DNA of 20,667 bases from positions 1 through 20,667 of the forward strand of contig JBBSQD010000096.1 in the NCBI GenBank assembly GCA_038258185.1, given 5' to 3'. The position numbers and the translations under genes are program-made. Positions 7,116-14,389 of the stretch are shown here, piece after piece (positions within the stretch are counted from its first letter, which is position 1; every line of letters starts with the position of its first letter). Source of the DNA: JAIOHN01 sp038258185. Its GTDB lineage: Bacteria > Chloroflexota > Anaerolineae > Aggregatilineales > Phototrophicaceae. The notes under the pieces are model-generated. The model searched no databases. It was not told the DNA's origin and saw nothing but the letters and a program-made list of their open reading frames with translations.

Positions 7116-8051
7116 GTGCGCGTATTAATTACCGGAGGCGCTGGCTTCCTCGGCTCTCATCTGTGTGATCGCTTTCTGGCGGAAGGCCACAAAGTAATCG
7201 CCATGGATAACCTCATTACCGGCAATGTACGTAACATCGCGCACCTTGCCGGCAATCCTGATTTTCACTTTGTACGGCATGATGTCACCAATTATATTTT
7301 TATCGATGGCCCGATTGATGCTATCCTGCACTTTGCCTCCCCTGCCAGCCCCATTGATTACCTCAAACTGCCTATCCAGACCTTAAAAGTCGGCTCGCTG
7401 GGTACGCATAACGCGCTCGGTTTAGCGCTGGCAAAAGGTGCGAAATTTTTTATTGCTTCAACATCTGAAATTTACGGTGATCCGCTGGAACACCCTCAAA
7501 AAGAAACTTACGCCGGTAATGTCGATGCCATAGGCCCGCGTGGTGTGTATGATGAAGCCAAACGCTTCGCTGAAGCCCTGACGATGGCCTATCACAATTA
7601 CCACAAGGTCGACACCCGTATCATCCGCATTTTCAACACCTATGGCCCACGGATGCGCCTTGAAGATGGCCGCGTGGTGCCGAATTTTATCGCGCAGGCA
7701 TTGCGTGGAGAACCGCTTACCGTCTATGGAGATGGCTCCCAGACACGCAGCTTCCAGTATGTGAGTGACCTCATCGAAGGCATCTATAGTCTGCTCATGT
7801 CCGACTATAATCAACCGGTTAACGTCGGCAATCCCACCGAAATGACCATTCTGCAATTTGCCGAGGTCGTAAATGAGCTCACCGGGAATCAGGCTGGCAT
7901 TGTCTACAAAGACACCGAGCGCATCAAGGGTGATCCTCAAACCCGCAAGCCGGATATTACCCGTGCGCGCACGATTTTAGGCTGGGAGCCGAAAGTTGAC
8001 CTGAATGAAGGCTTGCAGCTAACGATTGATCATTTTCGCAAAGTGCTGTGA
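7116..8051 (+). CDS. NAD-dependent SDR, UDP-glucuronate decarboxylase (UDP-xylose synthase)-like
   Basis: The 311-residue product is an extended SDR. It has the Rossmann motif TGGAGFLGSH (residues 6-15), HFASPASPIDY, STSEIYGDPLEHPQ, the catalytic YDEAK (Tyr145, Lys149), the NTYGPRM stretch, and the substrate-side GDGSQTRSFQYVSDL. ASPASP and GDPLEHPQ are characteristic of UDP-glucuronate decarboxylases, which make UDP-xylose in the cytoplasm. Other NDP-sugar 4,6-dehydratases or epimerases remain possible. The start is GTG 7116, with AGGAG at 7104-7108. Its stop overlaps the next start (GTGA at 8048-8051), so it is translationally coupled to the Wzy_C gene and likely supplies an activated sugar for the locus. 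Confidence 0.85.
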   Translation: MRVLITGGAGFLGSHLCDRFLAEGHKVIAMDNLITGNVRNIAHLAGNPDFHFVRHDVTNYIFIDGPIDAILHFASPASPIDYLKLPIQTLKVGSLGTHNALGLALAKGAKFFIASTSEIYGDPLEHPQKETYAGNVDAIGPRGVYDEAKRFAEALTMAYHNYHKVDTRIIRIFNTYGPRMRLEDGRVVPNFIAQALRGEPLTVYGDGSQTRSFQYVSDLIEGIYSLLMSDYNQPVNVGNPTEMTILQFAEVVNELTGNQAGIVYKDTERIKGDPQTRKPDITRARTILGWEPKVDLNEGLQLTIDHFRKVL

Positions 8052-9532
8052 CACCTTCAGTAGTTTCCCACCTTCACACACCTAAGACATCCCAAAACCC
8101 GTTCAGCATAGCCATTTGGCTGCTGGTTGCCGGTTTTGCGGGTGTCTTTATTGCCACACAACCCTTGCCGATACTGATCATCGCGCTCGTAGGGGTTGTA
8201 TTTGTGCTGGTGTCGCTCGTTACACCGCTGGCTTCAATTGTCATTCTGCTGATTTTAGCCCCTTTGCGCACTCTGATTGCCACCGAAGCGCAAATTAATC
8301 TTCCGCTTGATATTGGCCAACTGGCGCTGATCGCTACGCTGGGGACATGGGTCTTACACAGTCTGGTTTTTCGCCGCAAATTACCCCGTTTGCACTGGTC
8401 ACCGGTTTGTATACCCATTCTGCTGTTTATCATTCTGATCGCGTTGACCGCGTTCAATGCGGCCTTTCTCGGCAGTTGGCTCAACGAATGGCTCAAATGG
8501 ATTCAAGTGCTGTTGCTGGTTTTGCTAGTACTGGATCTTGCCCGCCAAGAGCGCTGGCAATGGCTGCTGTTTGGGCTGACCTTGGCTGGCCTTGCCAATG
8601 CGATTATAGGTATCTATGAATTTTTCGGTGGCAGTGGTGCTGACCATCTCTTAATCGGTGGCCGCTTTTTTCGGGCATTCGGTACATTCGGCCAGCCTAA
8701 TCCATTCGCTGGTTTTATGGGGCTGATCGCCCCACTGGCTCTGATGGCGGCTGTCGGTTACGGGCTGCGTTTCTGGCGAAACCACGCTGACCGGCTTTCG
8801 CTGCTCCTGCTTATGTTTTATCTGCCAGCGGCTGGCGTGATGGTAAGCGGCCTGTTTGCTTCGTGGAGTCGCGGCGCATGGCTGGGATTCGCCGCGGCGT
8901 TTGCTGCGATGGCCTTTGCCCTGCCGCGTAAAATCCATACTGGACTCGCCTTCGTAGTCGTACTGATAGTTTTCACGGGCTTGCTGTGGTTTACCGGACT
9001 TTTGCCGCGTTCAATTGTAGCCCGTATCAGCAGTTCTACTGAGGAATTTTTCGCTTTTGAGGATGTCCGCGGAGTCGACATTACCTCAGAAAATTACGCC
9101 GTGGTCGAGCGCTTATCGCACTGGCAGGCCGCGCTGAACATGGCGCGGGATTATCCTTGGTTAGGGGTCGGCATGGGCAATTATGAGCTGCTTTACTACC
9201 GATATCGCTTAATCAATTGGGATGAACCCCTGGGACATGCACACAATTACTATCTCAATATGCTCGCTGAAGGTGGTATTATTGGACTGTTAGTCTATGG
9301 CAAGGTATGGCTTGCCATAATTTATTTAACCTGGCAGGCTCGCAAACATCCAGATTCTTTGAGTCGTATGGTAACAATTGGTTTGCTCGGCACCTGGACG
9401 TATCTATCAATCCACAGTATTTTTGATAACCTGTACGTCAACAATATCTTTCTGCACATCGGCTTGATGTTAGGCATTCTGGGAATCCTTTACCATCAGG
9501 CAAATACGTATACTAGGTTAAGGACATTATGA
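8048..9532 (+). CDS. O-antigen ligase (Wzy_C) family membrane protein
   Basis: The 494-residue polytopic protein has about 10-12 hydrophobic helices from residue 20 onward. Family features are FGTFGQPNPFAGFMG near 210, SWSRGAWLG near 277, LSHWQAALNMARDYPWLGVGMGNYE near 355-380, and HAHN with His399 in the large extracytoplasmic loop, followed by LAEGGIIGLLVY. The superfamily polymerises or transfers undecaprenyl-linked glycans at the outer membrane face. Whether this is the polymerase or the ligase cannot be told from sequence. It overlaps the preceding SDR by 4 bases and the following GtrA-like gene by 4 bases (ATGA). It lacks the barrel domain found in the paralogue at 3317-6451, which shares the same end-of-protein pattern (LVDNSIYVQDL versus IFDNLYVNNI). 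Confidence 0.88.
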   Translation: MTPSVVSHLHTPKTSQNPFSIAIWLLVAGFAGVFIATQPLPILIIALVGVVFVLVSLVTPLASIVILLILAPLRTLIATEAQINLPLDIGQLALIATLGTWVLHSLVFRRKLPRLHWSPVCIPILLFIILIALTAFNAAFLGSWLNEWLKWIQVLLLVLLVLDLARQERWQWLLFGLTLAGLANAIIGIYEFFGGSGADHLLIGGRFFRAFGTFGQPNPFAGFMGLIAPLALMAAVGYGLRFWRNHADRLSLLLLMFYLPAAGVMVSGLFASWSRGAWLGFAAAFAAMAFALPRKIHTGLAFVVVLIVFTGLLWFTGLLPRSIVARISSSTEEFFAFEDVRGVDITSENYAVVERLSHWQAALNMARDYPWLGVGMGNYELLYYRYRLINWDEPLGHAHNYYLNMLAEGGIIGLLVYGKVWLAIIYLTWQARKHPDSLSRMVTIGLLGTWTYLSIHSIFDNLYVNNIFLHIGLMLGILGILYHQANTYTRLRTL

Positions 9533-10095
9533 GCCAGATGAATACCGCACAAGGCAGAAATCCATTGGACATCCTCATTCTGGCAGTTGCCGGACACTTC
9601 GGTGATAAATCGGCAGAGGTCGAGCGCTTCCTGAAGTTCGCAGTCGTGGGTGTTTTCGGCGCAATCGTCGATTTTGGCACCCTCATTCTGGTTCAGGCCA
9701 CCATTATTCCACCCCATGACAACGTGTCAGTGGCGCTGGCTACTTCCATCGCTTTTGCCGCTGCTATTGTGAATAACTTTATCTGGAATCGTGTTTGGAC
9801 GTACCCCGATTCGCGCAGCCGATCCATGCGCCGCCAGCTTTTCCTGTTCACCTTTATCAGCCTTGTCGGTTGGCTGGGGCGCACCATCTGGATCAGTCTG
9901 GCCTATTTGTCGCTTGGTCAATTTTTTATGCCTATTCTTCTGCCGGAAATTCATGTGTTTCGTCCGTCTTATTTCCCTACAGCAGCCGGTGAAGCCAAGC
10001 TGGGCACCCTCATTGCGATGTTAATGGGTATTGTTGTGGTGATGTTCTGGAACTTTTTTGCGAACCGCTACTGGACCTACAACGACGTGAAATAA
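9529..10095 (+). CDS. GtrA-like membrane protein
   Basis: The product has 188 residues with four hydrophobic helices (about 36-57, 66-87, 103-128, 158-178). The conserved NFIWNRVWTY (83-92) recurs as NFFANRYWTY (175-184), the two-fold pattern of GtrA/DPMS-type proteins. Members are thought to flip or bind polyprenyl-phosphate-linked sugars for cell-surface glycosylation. It is longer than the usual about 120-150 residues because of a 30-residue N-terminal extension and a loop insertion at about 130-157. AAGGA at 9520-9524 precedes the ATG, which overlaps the upstream stop. In this operon it probably serves export of lipid-linked sugars. Confidence 0.85.
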   Translation: MSQMNTAQGRNPLDILILAVAGHFGDKSAEVERFLKFAVVGVFGAIVDFGTLILVQATIIPPHDNVSVALATSIAFAAAIVNNFIWNRVWTYPDSRSRSMRRQLFLFTFISLVGWLGRTIWISLAYLSLGQFFMPILLPEIHVFRPSYFPTAAGEAKLGTLIAMLMGIVVVMFWNFFANRYWTYNDVK

Positions 10096-10096
10096 C

Positions 10097-11239
10097 GTGG
10101 CGACTGTCACTATTGATTATACCCCGGCCTACGAACAGGGCGGCGGCATTGGGCGGTATGTCCGTGATCTGGTCAATGCGCTGGCCGTGGTGGATACCCA
10201 AACGAATTATCGTCTGTTTGTGGCCGGTGCGAGCCAGTCTGATCTACCGCCTTTACCCGCTACAAATTTTAGCTGGCGCCCTACCCCGCTCACGCCACGC
10301 TGGTTAGCGCGCATCTGGCATCGCGCCCAAATCCCCCTTCCCGTGGATGTATTCAGCGGTAAAAGTAACCTGTATCACGCAACCGATTTTGTTTTGCCGC
10401 CTGTGAGTCGAGGAACCCGCACACTGCTGACCGTCCATGATTTATCATTTGTGCGTGTCCCGGAAACCACCAGCCCAAATCTGAAAGCCTATCTGGATAA
10501 AGTTGTGCCGCGCTCTGTGCATCGCGCCGATCATATCCTCGCGGATTCCGCCGCAACCCGGCAGGACTTGATCGAACTTTATGGAGTCAAGTCGGACAAA
10601 ATTACCGTGCTTCTCAGCGGAGTCGATCCACGCTTTCAGCCAACCAGCCCCGCCGACCAGCAATCCGTGCGCGCAAAATACCAACTCGATAGCTGGCCTT
10701 ATGTCTTTTCAGTCGGGACAGTGCAACCCCGCAAAAATTATGGCCGCGTGATTGAGGCACTGGCGCAACTTCGCGCATCGGGTTCACCGCTGCATTTTGT
10801 GGTAGCAGGTGGGCGTGGCTGGCTCGAAGACCCGATTTACGAAACGGTTCAGAAAACCAATATGGCAGATCGGGTGCATTTTATTGGCTTTGCCGATGAA
10901 GCAGACTTGAATGCCCTGTACAGCAGCGCATCCTGTGTCGCTTTTCCGTCACTGTATGAAGGTTTTGGCCTGCCGGTTCTGGAAGCAATGGCCTGTGGCG
11001 TGCCTGTCTTTACCTCAAACGTATCCTCATTACCGGAAGTGGCTGGCGATGTCGCCCCTACCATTGACCCTTACAGCATTGAAGCTATTGCAGATACCAT
11101 TCAAAAACTCACAGAAGACACAAAATTACGCGAGCATCTAATTCAATCCGGCTTTGACCATATTCAGCATTTCACGTGGGAAAAATCCGCCGCACAGCTT
11201 CACGAAACCTACACCCGACTACGGACTATGGAACTATAA
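10097..11239 (+). CDS. Glycosyltransferase family 4 (GT-B) protein
   Basis: The 380-residue product has a GT-B fold. The N-terminal half carries GGGIGRYVRDLVNAL (about 15-29) and the LLTVHDLSF motif. The C-terminal half carries VFSVGTVQPRKNYGRVIEAL and the EX7E motif YEGFGLPVLEAMACGVPV (Glu288 and Glu296), then SSLPEVAGDVA. This pattern matches retaining GT4 mannosyl- or glucosyl-type transferases that extend lipid-linked glycans in the cytoplasm. Donor and acceptor cannot be read from sequence. The start is GTG 10097, two bases after the upstream stop; no clear ribosome binding site is seen, consistent with coupling. It is the last gene of the operon; no terminator hairpin was found after it. 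Confidence 0.9.
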   Translation: MATVTIDYTPAYEQGGGIGRYVRDLVNALAVVDTQTNYRLFVAGASQSDLPPLPATNFSWRPTPLTPRWLARIWHRAQIPLPVDVFSGKSNLYHATDFVLPPVSRGTRTLLTVHDLSFVRVPETTSPNLKAYLDKVVPRSVHRADHILADSAATRQDLIELYGVKSDKITVLLSGVDPRFQPTSPADQQSVRAKYQLDSWPYVFSVGTVQPRKNYGRVIEALAQLRASGSPLHFVVAGGRGWLEDPIYETVQKTNMADRVHFIGFADEADLNALYSSASCVAFPSLYEGFGLPVLEAMACGVPVFTSNVSSLPEVAGDVAPTIDPYSIEAIADTIQKLTEDTKLREHLIQSGFDHIQHFTWEKSAAQLHETYTRLRTMEL

Positions 11240-11256
11240 TCCTCACGCCCGCTTCA

Positions 11257-11265
11257 TGCTATAAT
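11257..11265 (+). promoter_or_regulatory. Extended -10 promoter for the beta-flower/thioesterase/ChlI operon
   Basis: TGC followed by a perfect TATAAT (11257-11265) lies 46 bases before ATG 11312. No good -35 is seen at the expected distance. The same seven bases CTATAAT also occur 25 bases upstream at 11234-11240, overlapping the previous stop codon. Confidence 0.5.
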
Positions 11266-11311
11266 TAAGAAGATGCGAAATTCGTATAAAAATCTGTAGG
11301 GATTATCAGCT

Positions 11312-11716
11312 ATGGCAGATAATATGAAAATTTTTACCGTTGACCCCAATAAGCCCTTCTTTATTTATGACACGAATGGTGACTGGCATGCCACGCTGAT
11401 CAATGGCTGCTTATGGGATGCCAGAGGCGATTATCTGGGTTTTGTGCGTGGTGCCAAACATGATGTTTACACGCAGTATGGGGAATGGATCGGCAATCTG
11501 GCCGCCGATGGCCGGATCGTCCGGCGGCGCATGGAGCAGAACCTGCCCGTTCTGAGGATCAAGCGCTTAAAGCCAGCCAGACCCAGCAACCTGCCACCGC
11601 GTGCCCCGCTGCCCCCCCTGACAGGTGACCTGGGTTATAATCTTATTGATGTACTGGACTGGGACCCGGACGTCTTTAAGAATATTCCAGCACGTAAATC
11701 AGGTTTAGGCTCGTAA
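11312..11716 (+). CDS. Small protein resembling 4-fold beta-flower domain
   Basis: The product has 134 residues. Residues about 15-72 contain four short strand-turn repeats, each with an aromatic or hydrophobic stretch ending in a (D/Y)xxG-type turn: FFIYDTNGDW, CLWDARGDYLG, DVYTQYGEWIG and LAADGRIV. This resembles the bacterial 4-fold beta-flower fold, which has no assigned general function. Residues about 73-105 are basic and proline-rich, and the C-terminal 30 residues are uncharacterised. No signal peptide or membrane helix is present, so it is probably cytoplasmic. AGGGA at 11298-11302 precedes the ATG by 9 bases. Its TAA directly abuts the ATG of the thioesterase gene, implying coupled translation. 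The fold is recognised by pattern only; function is unknown. Confidence 0.75.
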   Translation: MADNMKIFTVDPNKPFFIYDTNGDWHATLINGCLWDARGDYLGFVRGAKHDVYTQYGEWIGNLAADGRIVRRRMEQNLPVLRIKRLKPARPSNLPPRAPLPPLTGDLGYNLIDVLDWDPDVFKNIPARKSGLGS

Positions 11717-12196
11717 ATGGATCGACCCGAAAAGCGTATAGCGGACTCACGCTTTACACTCAGCGCCCTCATGGGGCCGCAGGATGCCAATTCGCACGGC
11801 AATGTTCATGGCGGCATCATCATGAAAATGGTGGATGAGGCAGGCGCGTTGGTCGCTATGCGCCACGCCAATGCCCTTGTAGTGACCGTCACGGTCGACT
11901 CGATGACTTTTCTGGAACCAATTTATGTCGGTAATCTGGTGCTGTGCCATGCTGCCCTGACTTATGTCGGACACACTTCGATGGAAGTCCATGTCAAAGT
12001 CATTGCGGAAAATCCGCTTACAGGCGATGCCACCAATACCAATCATGCTTATCTGGTCTATGTAGCCCTGGATGCCAATGGTCGCCCGACTGCTGTGCCA
12101 AAACTGATCTACGAAACGCCGGAAGAACAGGCACGAGCAGATGACGCCAAGGAAAGACAGGACTACCGTAAACGCCACCGTATCCGGGAAGCATAA
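11717..12196 (+). CDS. Hotdog-fold acyl-CoA thioesterase
   Basis: The product has 159 residues. The hotdog signature NVHGGIIMKMVDEAGALVA (29-47) includes the HGG turn and the Asp-Glu pair of the acyl-CoA hydrolase (YciA/BACH-like) group. TVTVDSMTFLEPIYVGNLV and SMEVHVKVIAEN follow, as expected for the central sheet. Such enzymes hydrolyse acyl-CoA to free acid and CoA in the cytoplasm, commonly as hexamers. Chain-length preference cannot be told. The tail (about 137-159) is highly charged. It starts directly at the stop of the preceding gene and ends 2 bases before the ChlI-like gene, so it lies in the middle of a tight operon. Confidence 0.88.
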   Translation: MDRPEKRIADSRFTLSALMGPQDANSHGNVHGGIIMKMVDEAGALVAMRHANALVVTVTVDSMTFLEPIYVGNLVLCHAALTYVGHTSMEVHVKVIAENPLTGDATNTNHAYLVYVALDANGRPTAVPKLIYETPEEQARADDAKERQDYRKRHRIREA

Positions 12197-12198
12197 CC

Positions 12199-13365
12199 GT
12201 GACCAATGATTCTCTTTTGCCCGAATTCAGCGAACAATCCTATCTCCTCAAGATGCTCAGCCGCAGTGGCGCACGGAGTGTCTTGGCTGAGGAACAAACC
12301 GATCTTGGTTTAGCGGAACATCGCCCCTACCCTTTTCTGGCAATTGTCGGTCAATACGAGATGCGCATTGCCCTGATGCTGGCGGTGATCAATCCGGCCA
12401 TTGGCGGTGTCCTGCTCATCGGCCCACGCGGAACCGGCAAAACGACTGCTGTGCGCAGCCTCACCGGCATTCTGCCGGAAACCGAAATCAGCGATTGTGA
12501 GGAAGGCGCTTTACCGGAAGACCTTCAATCTGATTCTGCACGGCTGCTTTTTCCGGATTGCTACGAACGCTTTCACGCCAATAAATCAATCTCCCATTAT
12601 GAGAATGTGAAACTGGTTGAGCTGCCACTCAACGCACGCCTGGAAGATGTGGTCGGCGGCATCAACGAGCGTATTGCTATCCAGCAGCAGCGTGTCAGTG
12701 TGGAGCGCGGTATTCTGGGACGTGCGGATAACAATCTGCTTTATGTCGATGAGGTCAATCTGCTGGACGATCAGATCGTCGATGCGATTCTCGATGCGGC
12801 AGCCCAGGGCAGTTATACTGTCCGGCGCGGTGCAATGTCTGGCACCTACCGCTCACGTTTTGTCATGATCGGTTCTATGAACCCGGAAGAAGGCCGTTTA
12901 CGCCCTCAAATTCTGGATCGTTTTGGCCTGCGGGTGAATGTTCGTGGACTGATCAGCAAAGACGAACGGCTGGAAGTCTATCAGCGCGTCCAATCGTATC
13001 GACATAATCCCGGCCAGTTTATCCGCCAGTGGGATTCCGTTACGGCTGAAACCCGCGAAGACATCATTCTGGCACAGGATCTGCTCAAACAAACGACACT
13101 TTCGCCCGATGCGCTGGAAGTCGGTTTATCACTGGTGCAGGATCTGGACATCGACTCGCATCGTGCCGAATACACCATGTTTGAGGCCGCCCGTGCCCAT
13201 GCCGCCGCCGATGGCCGTGATGTAGCAGGCATTCTGGATATTCGGGCCGTCGCACCGATGGCGCTGCGTCAACGTCGCAGTCCGTTTATGGTCAGCTTTT
13301 TTGAAAGCCAGCAGGAAGAAGATGATCAGATTCGATCTCGAATTGATCATTTGGTCGGAGGGTAA
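12199..13365 (+). CDS. Magnesium chelatase ChlI/BchI-type AAA+ ATPase
   Basis: The product has 388 residues. The N-terminal PFLAIVGQYEMRIALMLAVI and INPAIGGVLLIGPRGTGKTT (Walker A, Lys81) are typical of the ChlI/BchI subunit, as are LPLNARLEDVVGGI, the Walker B LLYVDEVNLL (Asp184-Glu185) and SMNPEEGRLRPQILDRFGLRV with the arginine region. ChlI powers Mg2+ insertion into protoporphyrin IX together with ChlD and ChlH, but neither is in the window and no photosynthesis gene is seen. It may work with distant subunits, in cobalt chelation, or as a MoxR-like remodelling ATPase. The start is GTG 12199 with GGGAAG at 12185-12190. Length and motifs appear intact. A membrane protein gene follows after 5 bases. 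Confidence 0.88.
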   Translation: MTNDSLLPEFSEQSYLLKMLSRSGARSVLAEEQTDLGLAEHRPYPFLAIVGQYEMRIALMLAVINPAIGGVLLIGPRGTGKTTAVRSLTGILPETEISDCEEGALPEDLQSDSARLLFPDCYERFHANKSISHYENVKLVELPLNARLEDVVGGINERIAIQQQRVSVERGILGRADNNLLYVDEVNLLDDQIVDAILDAAAQGSYTVRRGAMSGTYRSRFVMIGSMNPEEGRLRPQILDRFGLRVNVRGLISKDERLEVYQRVQSYRHNPGQFIRQWDSVTAETREDIILAQDLLKQTTLSPDALEVGLSLVQDLDIDSHRAEYTMFEAARAHAAADGRDVAGILDIRAVAPMALRQRRSPFMVSFFESQQEEDDQIRSRIDHLVGG

Positions 13366-13370
13366 ATTCA

Positions 13371-13961
13371 GTGAAAACCCCTTTGTTCTATCCACTTATT
13401 TTTGGTTTACTGGCTTTGCTGGCTTATACACTCCCCTGGGTAACCACTCCGGCATCGGGTTTGACGCTCGGCGCTTATGATCTCGCTGAATGGGTGAGCT
13501 TGCATCCTTCGGCACGGATGGCTTCACCCCCGCTGCTGCCTGCCTTGTTGCTGCGCTTCGGTCTTGTCTGTGTGATATTACTCATGGCCTTTAGCCACAC
13601 CCCCAAATTCGCAAAAATGCTGATCGTTATCATCGGTGCGATTGCGCTGCTGCCCCCGCTCGAGTTTTTTAGCAGTGGTTTGGGTGACAGCAATTATCGT
13701 CAGCAATTTGCGCTAGCAGTCTTGGTTTTATTGCTTGGACTGGCAGGTTCGGCGGATGTGTTGAGACGGTGGTCTGCCAGCATCTCTATTGCGCTGGCTG
13801 TGTTACTCGCGGTGTCGGCTGTCTGGGGTAATGTGTGGGGCTATAACCTGATGCTGGAATATCGTCTGCCTGTTCAGTTCGCAGCAGGTGGTTGGTTATT
13901 TGCAGCATTGGGAATGTTGTGGCTGGGGAGTAGCTGGTTATTTTCAAAACAAACGGGGTGA
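13371..13961 (+). CDS. Unrecognised multi-spanning membrane protein
   Basis: The 196-residue product has about five or six hydrophobic segments (near residues 6-22, 55-74, 82-98, 113-130, 135-153 and 168-190). An outward-looking loop about 23-54 contains LPWVTTPASGLTLGAYDLAEWVSLHP. No family motif was recognised and no charged transport or catalytic motif is visible. The start is GTG 13371 with GGAGGG at 13357-13362, 5 bases after the ChlI-like gene, so it is probably the last cistron of that operon. Its stop codon overlaps the hairpin that terminates acpP from the other strand. Confidence 0.75.
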   Translation: MKTPLFYPLIFGLLALLAYTLPWVTTPASGLTLGAYDLAEWVSLHPSARMASPPLLPALLLRFGLVCVILLMAFSHTPKFAKMLIVIIGAIALLPPLEFFSSGLGDSNYRQQFALAVLVLLLGLAGSADVLRRWSASISIALAVLLAVSAVWGNVWGYNLMLEYRLPVQFAAGGWLFAALGMLWLGSSWLFSKQTG

Positions 13962-13979
13962 AGGTTTCCCCCACCCCGT
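13946..13979 (-). terminator. Terminator of acpP (minus strand)
   Basis: Perfect 8-base-pair stem (13953-13960 with 13972-13979), 11-base loop. Read on the minus strand it is followed by TTTGTTTT (13953 down to 13946). The plus-strand side lacks a T-run, so termination for the converging operon is weaker there. It lies 21 bases beyond the acpP stop. Confidence 0.65.
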
Positions 13980-13999
13980 CTATAATGCCAATGTGTAAT

Positions 14000-14236
14000 C
14001 TAGCTCATGTGCTCATCAATATAAGTAACCGCTTGTCCCACAGTGGTAATCGACTGTGCGTCTTCGTCGGTGATTTCGCCGCCAAACTCTTCTTCAAAGG
14101 CCATAATGAGTTCAACCAGATCGAGCGAATCCGCTTCTAAATCTTCGCGGAAACGTGCATCGGATACGACACGATCGGTATCGACCCCTAAAAGTTCAAT
14201 AACGATATTCTTGACACGTTCTTCAGTAGACGCCAT
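14000..14236 (-). CDS. acpP: Acyl carrier protein
   Basis: The 78-residue acidic protein has the length and pattern of AcpP. The 4'-phosphopantetheine attachment motif EADSLDLVELIM contains Ser37, followed by the helix II stretch FEEEFGGEITDEDAQSITTVGQAV. It carries acyl chains in type II fatty acid synthesis in the cytoplasm. The start at 14236 is supported by GGGAGG just upstream on the minus strand (about 14241-14247) and by the family N-terminus. A longer in-frame extension to 14545 overlaps the divergent fni gene and is rejected. No fab genes are adjacent in the window. It is transcribed away from fni from a shared intergenic region. Confidence 0.95.
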   Translation of the reverse strand: MASTEERVKNIVIELLGVDTDRVVSDARFREDLEADSLDLVELIMAFEEEFGGEITDEDAQSITTVGQAVTYIDEHMS

Positions 14237-14293
14237 TTGTTCCTCCCAGTGATGTGTGGAGCTTAGTATTGCCTTCAAACTTAATAAAAACCA

Positions 14294-14322
14294 ATTATAC
14301 CGATTATGATGCCGCTTGCCAG
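14294..14322 (-). promoter_or_regulatory. acpP promoter
   Basis: Read on the minus strand: CTGGCA (14322-14317), a 17-base spacer, then a perfect TATAAT (14299-14294), about 58 bases before the acpP start. It is interleaved with, and divergent from, the fni promoter. Confidence 0.6.
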
Positions 14323-14329
14323 TGCGTAG

Positions 14330-14359
14330 TTGACATGCACTTGGATTATCAGGTAGGAT
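14330..14359 (+). promoter_or_regulatory. fni promoter
   Basis: A perfect TTGACA (14330-14335) with an 18-base spacer and TAGGAT (14354-14359), giving a leader of about 25 bases before ATG 14390. The -35 box lies only 7 bases from the -35 of the divergent acpP promoter. Confidence 0.6.
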
Positions 14360-14389
14360 TACCAGCGCCTTAAAAAGGAACCCCACTGC

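Noticed and set aside
7458..7940. 160-residue minus-strand open frame opposite the UDP-xylose-synthase-like gene
   Set aside because: Antisense to a well-conserved SDR gene, no recognisable domain and no ribosome binding site context.
11504..11532. GC-rich inverted repeat (GCCGCCG/CGGCGGC) inside the beta-flower gene
   Set aside because: It lies fully within coding sequence with no T-run and encodes conserved-looking turns; no regulatory role can be supported.
13981..13986. TATAAT on the plus strand, possible antisense promoter against acpP
   Set aside because: No -35 box or extended TG element at the right distance, and it lies next to a terminator hairpin; a chance match is likely.
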